In this document: positions 57,173-64,000 of the stretch, piece after piece
Numbering within the stretch: the first letter of the stretch is position 1
Layout of the letters: each line of letters begins with the position of its first letter
DNA from: Wuchereria bancrofti
Taxonomy: Eukaryota > Nematoda > Chromadorea > Rhabditida > Onchocercidae
DNA length: 64,000 bases
Direction of reading: 5' to 3'
NCBI GenBank assembly: GCA_005281725.1
Contig: SSBO01000001.1
Location: 2,340,399 to 2,404,398 of the forward strand
The notes under the pieces: model-generated
What the model was told of the DNA's origin: nothing
The model's input: only the letters and a program-made list of their open reading frames with translations
Database searches by the model: none
Program-made: the position numbers and the translations under genes

Positions 57173-60100
57173 ATGGTTCGATTAACTGAATCAATCGTTT
57201 ATAGTCGTACCAGAACTACCGTCGAATGTGTTCGAAAGTTGAATTTATGGTAATTTTCTGACTTTCTTAAATTTTACTTTGAAAAATGAATGATTGAATG
57301 TATTTGTTTATTTGTATTTGTTTATTAACGTTCATTTTTTATACATATTCCAGTTTGTATTTGTAATCATTTATTTATTCATAATTTTTAATTTGTACTC
57401 AATTATTAATTACATACTATTCATATCCCATAGAGATATTTGCTCGATGATAACATCTATATATAATCCCACGAAATATAACTTGCATTGACAAAATCTT
57501 CCAATTTTATGACCACTTATTATAACGTCACTATAAATCATGGAACATTATGTGGTTTACGTGATGTCAAATCTACTGTATCTTTTCCAAGTTTTGAATA
57601 TACATATTTCAGGGGTTGTGATATTGATAACATCGATCTCTGCTCTCAGATGATTAATTTGCAGATCCTTTCTCTCAGGTTTTTTCTTCTTGCTTGTCTT
57701 CAATAAATTTACAAGAAGGAAAGGGGAAGAGAGAATGTGATAAATCAGATGCATTGTGAATTGAGACGTATAAGTCAGTAATTAAAGTAAAAATCCACTG
57801 ATTAGGATATATTTAATTAAAGCATATAGTTTATTCATTAAGATAAATAGTCCATTGATCTGAATTAATATAAAGTATGATAATTTTTAGTATGAACAGA
57901 GTGAAATGTTTAAAACCGTTGGAGAATTGCATGCAGCTGGAAGAATTATATCTTCGGAAAAATGAAATTAGTAGTTTAAATGAATTGGAGCACCTGAGAA
58001 ATCTGAAGCTGTTGAAAATTCTTTGGATTGATGAAAATCCATGCACGGCTGACAACAAGCATCGTGCGAAAGTTTTGCGAATTTTACCTAACCTTACACG
58101 TTTGGATGACAAACGTAAGTAAATCTACTATACGCAATAGCAGCTTTTTCTAGTCTATATATATATATATTTTTTAGTTTACGTATTTTTTTCAGTTTTT
58201 TTTATATGATGTATCTTTTTAGTCTAATTTTAGTCTATAGAGAAGGCAAATATTGTTAACTTTTTATTATTAGACTGGTTATCATTATTCAAGTGCTATT
58301 GCGGTCCTTGTCACCATTATTCAATTACGTTGTGATTCTTGTTAGCATTATTCAACTGCTATTGCAATCCTTGTCATCATTAGCGATCCTCGTTACCATT
58401 ATTTGGCTAACATCGAAATAATTGCGATTGACATCCATCACTGGATGTATAATTTTGATGTATAATTATTTAACAATCATAAAGACTCCATTCTACATTT
58501 TTAACTGTTTTTTTTTTCAGCGGTAACAATTGATGAACTATTGAATGCTACTGAAATTAATTGGCAAGATGATCAGAGAACGGTTATTGATAAGATTATT
58601 CCGAATCATCCTTGTATTCAGGAATCAATGCCGAATCATTTAGCCCATGATTCGGAGCACATTAAACAACAATCTCCGAAACAAATGATGGCATCCATAT
58701 ATGAAGGAAATATTGAAATAGAAAATGATAATAATCGAAATTTATGGCAAGATTTTAAGCAAATATTTATGTAATGTAAGCAACATATACAGTGAATTTT
58801 ATTTGGGTTTGAGAGAGCTTTGGTTTTGTACAGTCGAAACTTTGATGAAGATTGATTTTCTTTACTCGTAGATTCTAGAGAGAGTTGCTTGGTCAGGTTA
58901 AATACTTCGGGTTAAATTTTACTGACGAGTATATTTATTTGGGTTTGAGAGAGTTTTGGTTTTTTTTTTTTTTTGTATTTGGGTTTGAGAGAGTTTTGGT
59001 TTTGTACAGAAAGTAATTGTTGGGGTCGAAGGCAAAGAATAAAAATTTATAGTAAATCTCACACATGAATATAAATGTTAGAATGGAACTGGCTTACAAT
59101 ATTTGATAGATCTTCTCAGATGCAGAAATTGGTTCGTGAACAAAAACTGTGCTAAGAATATCTGAATACGACTGACCAAAGGATAGGGAATATCTGCATG
59201 TGTAATATTTCCGGTATTCTAGCCATTAATAATGATTATGAATAAAAAAAAATGGGAAATTATTATATCAAGATAAACAAAAAACGCATGAGGAAATGGC
59301 TCAATGAGAAATGAGAAATTGATAAATGATTCATAATATTGTTTATCCTAACATTTAGATCTAATTTACACGACTGATTTTCACACGAAATTATTTGTTT
59401 TAATTTAATGTGAGGCTCACAATATTCGAAATTCCTGACAAATATTACATAAATTGGTGAATATTCGGAGTTTTGTTTTAAAAAAAGTTGGAATTAAAAT
59501 TTAAATGATTGGTTGTCCATGAAAGAATTATCAGTGAAAGTTAGTGAGAAAATATTGTATGCATAGCTGGTATTTATAAAATTATCTTAACTTTTTATTT
59601 CAAATTTTTTAAAGTAAACAAAATTGGATTTTTTTAACATATATTGCACAACATGATCACTTCCTTTTTTCCAATTCTGTTTAAAATTTTGATCGATATT
59701 AGCTATAACAAATAGTTTTATTAAATTAAATAAGTTTTACTCAGAAGTATTTTCTGCAGGGCTGAATGTTTCATTTTCTTCTTTCTTGTATATTTTACTG
59801 TAATTTTACATTATTTAATAATTTCTTTTCAAATTACAATTTCAGGAAATTTTTTTAAACTTATTAGTTGTTGATACGCTGTTAATAGAACTGGTTGATT
59901 TTAAATAATAAGACAATAAAGTGATTATGTAAAATTACTTCACTATTACTTTTATATTGAAAATCTTTGCATTACTGTCACAAAAAAGGATTATTATTTT
60001 CTAGCTTAGAAGTGTCATCATCTGATAAGGTGAATCCGATGATGTTTCATAGTATGCAAGATATGCCTCATGATTTCAAACAATTTCACAATTCGCATTT

Positions 60101-60401
60101 GTCGCAACAACGTAGTATCAGCCTTCCAAGATCAACGTCATATTCAACACTTGTAAGTTAAATTAAAACTTTTTTTTCCTTTCATTGTTGTTTTCTTCTT
60201 CCTTTATATTATGAACATTTGCTTTAATCCAAGCATATTAATGATTTTAAAATGTCAGTAAAACTTAAAGATTTTAATTTGCAGCGTCATCGGAAAACCC
60301 GAATTATTTCTGCTATTAGAGTATTACTAGATGATCTTGATGCAGATGGGCTTCATGACGTTGTGGATGAAGCGCAAAACAGGATTAAGAAATTAAGGTG
60401 A
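57173..60401 (+). CDS. CFAP410 / C21orf2-like leucine-rich-repeat ciliary protein
   Basis: CFAP410 is a small LRR protein at the ciliary base; in vertebrates it partners NEK1. Six exons: 57173-57249 (ATG), 57613-57678, 57891-58114, 58521-58770, 60005-60152, 60285-60401 (TGA); 293 residues, human 256. N terminus: short basic segment with VECVRKLNLWGCDIDNID, then LRRs with LQILSLRF..., LEELYLRKNEISSL and LKILWIDENPC, followed by the LRR cap VLRILPNLTRLDDKPVTIDEL. The middle is low-complexity and polar. The C terminus is a short amphipathic helix (ISAIRVLLDDLDADGLHDVV, then EAQNRIKKLR) matching the conserved CFAP410 oligomerisation helix in layout. All six exons join in frame. Phase 2 donor 58770 to 60005 spans 1.2 kb and contains a triplicated motif. 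In worms cilia occur only on sensory neurons, so expression there is the expectation. Confidence 0.9.
58801..59010. repeat. Three dispersed copies of a 30-base motif
   Basis: The motif ATTTGGGTTTGAGAGAG followed by (C/T)TTTGGTTTT occurs at 58801, 58937 and 58977, the last two separated by a poly-T run. The first and third copies continue into GTACAG. It lies in the CFAP410-like intron. Confidence 0.8.
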
Positions 60402-61664
60402 TCACAAGGATAAATGATAATAAAAATATTGGTAATGATAATGATACTAATAGTCAAATGATGCTTATCTACTGTTTGTACAATACAGAATTAATGGCAA
60501 CGCATTACTTATTGTCGTATCGGTTCGATCAAAAAATTTTTTTCTCGGTTTTTATTTTTTCCGATTCTAGAAACTGCTCATTTTACTATCGAAAATTTAA
60601 TGTTAATAGCATCCAAAATTCTTTTCTACCATGCAGTTTGTTGCACTTTCATCAATTCAACAAATGTACAAAGAATATAAAGAGGAAACTAGTAGAAAAT
60701 TAGGTTTTTTCATCAAAAGAAAAGAAAAAAGCTAAATAGGTTGAATTGATAATAATACATCTTAATATTTTCCAAATACCTACCTCTCATCATTGTTTAA
60801 TAGATGATTACGCACCTTTTACTTCATCTTTTTTAAAAAGAAAAAGAACTATTAATTCCAAAAAAAAAAAAAAAATGATTTGGTAACATTCTATCCATGT
60901 TGCTTGCTATCCGTTTCATTCATTTTTAGTTGATCTTTTCGAATTGTGACATTGTTGCAAATTGAAGATGGATTAAATATTTACAAATGTATTGATAATA
61001 AAATGTTGCAAGTTGGTAAATTAAAAGGTGTCGTCATGTAAATCATTAACTACAACTAAAATTGAATAGTCAAATTGGAATGTTATATAATTAATGAAAT
61101 AAAAGTAAATAAATAAATGACAACTAAAACAAACTAATAATTTTTATTGAAAATGAATTAATATAGTAATATAAACAAGCTAATGAATTAATATTTATTG
61201 AAAAAAGAATCAGTTACTTTCCTTTTTTTTGTTTGTAAATTTCAACAAATTAAATAACAAAGTTTTGTCATGTCCAAAAAAAAGGAAATTTAGAAATACG
61301 ATATAAAAAAAGATATCTTTTGCTTTGTACGAGATGGTATATATAACGGGTAGTTCTCTCACATTTTCTGAAACTTTTTCCGCTCATACCAGGCCAAGGC
61401 CATCAATACTACTACTACTACTACTACTACTGCTACTATAATATATACACACCATGCGCAAAGTCATTTTCATACTCCGTTTTCTTCATTTCCTCATTTT
61501 GTGGCGGCCTTTTTCTTCCCTCATTTTCCTTTCTACTATTTCCGCCTCTTCTCCGCCGGGTCTCCATTCTTCCGTTCATTCTCTTCGCTTAATCACATAT
61601 ACACCAAATAATTTGTTCCGCTATTGCTGAGCTATTTTTGCTCTCATTTTCACTTTCCAGGATT
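60402..61664. other. Intergenic between CFAP410-like and ZP-domain genes
   Basis: AT-rich sequence holding the 3' UTR of the former and the promoter of the latter. The forward frame at 60398-60703 overlaps the CFAP410 stop and has no recognisable domain. A trinucleotide repeat is at 61406-61436. Pyrimidine-rich sequence from about 61490 precedes an acceptor-like CTTTCCAG at 61653-61660, four bases before the next ATG. Confidence 0.5.
61406..61436. repeat. (ACT)n microsatellite
   Basis: About nine tandem ACT units with one variant near the end, about 230 bases upstream of the ZP-domain gene start. Confidence 0.9.
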
Positions 61665-64000
61665 ATGCTACAACTTTTTCCGGTTCTACAATTTCTTCTC
61701 AGCTTCTTCCTGGTATGTCCTTTAAGGAAAACGAAAAAAAGTTCCTATTTTTTGTTTGCTTATGCGTTTGTTGTAATTATTCGAGAAATCAAATTCTTAA
61801 TAAAAACAGAAAAAAAGAAAATATTTGCTACTTTTTATATTTTAACGATATCTAAAACCAAAATGGAAGTGATAAAATATAAAACTGATGCTATGTCAAT
61901 TAAATAAATAAACAATTATATTATATATATGTATAATTTTGATCATTGATTTATTACTTTCAGTCTGTTACGGCGAAAACAATCGATAATAAATTAATAG
62001 GTCAGTTTTACAGTGCTTCTACTTGTGTTCCATTTTTAAACATTAGAAATATTATCAGTTTTAAAGAAAAATGAAAATTTGCATTTAAACCCATATTTTG
62101 TTTTAAAATTTTTCCTTTCCTTCTATCAAAATGAATCAGTGTTTCCTTAAATTTTCATACTTCTCTTTTCATATAAAATTTTTAGAGAAATTCTTTGAAG
62201 GAATTTTAAAAATTTGAAGTAATAAAAAATTTAATGGTTTTATAGGAATGCCTGAAGCAGTATGTGGGCCGGAGAATATAACGATCGAAGGTACGACCGA
62301 AGAATCATTTGAGGGTGTTGTTTTTATCAAGAATTGGCGACGGAGCAACGGATGTGCTGCGATCTATACACTCAGCGAAAACACTACGACACCGTCACTT
62401 TCAATTCCCATAAATCGTATAGGTCAATGTGGTTTGGTGTTACGAAGGAATGTAAGTACAGTATCACTTGGATAGTATAATTATCAGTTAGCAAATTCTT
62501 GCTGATAAGATAGCTTATATAAATGATAAGTTGATAAAGCAGCTATTGCAGTGAGAAATAAAGTTGATAGACAATCATAGAAGCAATAAAAAAAACTGTA
62601 TCGATGATAAGACAGCTACTTCAGTGGTAAAATAAATTATATGAGTGATAAAAAAAAATTATTATTGTAATAAAGCAAATATATGAACAATAAATTGGTT
62701 ATTTCAACCTATTGAAAATGAGGTGGTGACAAAATATTTTGATCTTAAAGTAATTCGTAGTTAACAAATTTGAACGTAACAATTTCTCTGGAATAACAGT
62801 GATATAAATATAAGAAATGATAAGGTGATATTTCAATATTGAAACATTTGCTCTAACAATGTATCATTCCGTTATTCACCTATATTTATAAGGTAATCCA
62901 TTATCGTATGTCATTAACATACAACTAATTAGCAATAAACCATTATCATATTTAAAATGTAAATGTATACTAAAGTACAAAAAACGCGAAGTATTTTTAA
63001 TCTTAGGTCAGCTAAAAACATTGTTTTAGTTACACCAATTAAGTAAAATAACTTATTAACTAATATTTTATAATCATCAAATAAGATTAGTCTTATAGAT
63101 CAGAAAAGAATAACAATTATGCAATTGTTAGTTTTTTTTTTAATTCGAAAATTTCTTTCTTTTTTGTAAGTATATTCATTACAGGTAGCAAAATTTTACT
63201 ATTAGTAAAAAAGTAATAAAAACTTACTAATTGGTATACTTCTTACTTTTATTCCTAATAGCAAATAATTATAAGCTAATGTCAATAATAAAATACATAA
63301 GCATACTGATCAAGCAACTTTCTTTACTTTAATTTATATCTACTTTTATATTTAATTTATAATTTAACTAACAGTAGTTGCATACAATCAACATCGATCA
63401 ACTGTTCATCTTTACATTGTTTTGATCAAATTTAATTTCTTTTCAAAGATTAATACTTCATAAAATTTATCAGTAAACTAAACGAATTATAAAGTTAAAT
63501 AAGCTTAATTCGAATAAGTTAAATATATTGAAAAAAACAAAATAAATAAATTAAATCAAAAAAAAATCGTATGAAACATAAATAAACTTCAAATATTTTG
63601 GTTATATAAAAATTAATCATTACTTTTAATTAACAACAAAAAACTGATTCGACTGGAAATGAATTCATTCGAATTTCAATTGTAGTAAAATTATAAAATT
63701 AATTCATCTGCTGTAACCACTGCCCCTAAAATAATTTCTATCAACAAATTTATTACATTTATTTAGCTAACGTAATTAATTTCAATTAGCAAAGAGCATT
63801 CCTTTGTAATTATTATTTACTGAGATTTAGGTGATTGTTTTTCCTACCAGGGTCAAGGTTATCAATTTTGTTTGAAGATTAATTGTGATGCATTAAAATT
63901 GGGTCGTCCCTTTTTCTCTTTTTCCCTTTCTCTCGTTCTCTCTTTCTCTTTTCCTCTTTTTCCTTTTCGTCTTAATGTACTTGTGACAAAATTAATTAAG
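61665..64000 (+). CDS. ZP-domain secreted protein, cuticlin-like (3' truncated by window)
   Basis: Nematode cuticlins and related ZP proteins polymerise in cuticle or apical extracellular matrix. Exons: 61665-61712 (ATG), 61964-62000, 62246-62451; phases 0, 1, 0 agree. Exon 1 gives a hydrophobic signal peptide (MLQLFPVLQFLLSFFL). Exon 3 encodes the ZP N-subdomain: EAVCGPENITIEGTTEESF, FEGVVFIKNWRRSNGCAAIY, then SIPINRIGQCGLVLRRN, with Cys positions as expected for cuticlin ZP-N. A further exon may begin at 63851 after CTACCAG (GQGYQFCLKINCDALK), but its 3' end is unclear and it enters a pyrimidine run. The remainder of ZP-C, the furin site and the membrane anchor would lie beyond the window. 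The CTTTCCAG four bases before the ATG looks like a trans-splice site. I cannot choose among cut/cutl paralogues. Confidence 0.75.
62452..63850. other. Long intron of ZP-domain gene
   Basis: 1.4 kb of very AT-rich DNA with many short direct repeats such as GATAAG/TGATAA at about 62480-62660. No coding or RNA element was recognised. Confidence 0.45.
63904..63970. repeat. Pyrimidine-rich tract
   Basis: About 65 bases almost entirely C and T, with TTTCTC and TCCTTTT units, near the window end. Confidence 0.75.

Overview
The window is nuclear DNA from a nematode, most likely a spirurid/filarial-type worm. The base composition is very AT-rich. Genes are split into many small exons by introns with nematode-like TTTCAG/TTTTAG acceptors. 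Every protein gene I could identify has a recognisable animal or nematode family. The species is an inference; no barcode locus is present.

Layout. 1-2930 (+): 3' half of an FRL/FMNL-class formin. 5368-10193 (+): classical protein tyrosine phosphatase with a Lys-rich tail. 10970-13247 (-): Gemin2/SMI-1. 14360-27531 (-): a 40-exon MLL3/MLL4-type histone H3K4 methyltransferase (SET-16). 28135-30722 (-): proteasome ATPase RPT6, preceded 106 bases upstream by a small membrane-protein ORF (30829-31062), probably in one operon. 31370-38163 (+): TAO kinase (KIN-18), divergent from that pair. 38164-51507: about 13 kb of very AT-rich DNA with few genes. In it I find a miR-281 hairpin (43615-43698, +), a two-exon gene for a small secreted, possibly neuropeptide-like precursor (44257-46900, -), and an assembly-type duplication of 158 bases around a single N (44851-45167). 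51508-56165 (-): JADE-family PHD protein. 57173-60401 (+): CFAP410/C21orf2-like LRR ciliary protein. 61665 to the window end (+): start of a ZP-domain, cuticlin-like secreted protein.

Exon boundaries were set by hand from splice signals and reading-frame continuity. In set-16, smi-1, kin-18, CFAP410 and the formin the chosen exons keep frame throughout; rpt-6 does so apart from a one-base uncertainty in its first exon. No transposon ORF, CRISPR array, rRNA or tRNA was recognised. The genes do not form one pathway. Three are chromatin or RNP factors (SET-16, JADE, Gemin2), two act in cytoskeletal or kinase signalling (formin, TAO), and the others are housekeeping, ciliary, cuticular or peptide genes.
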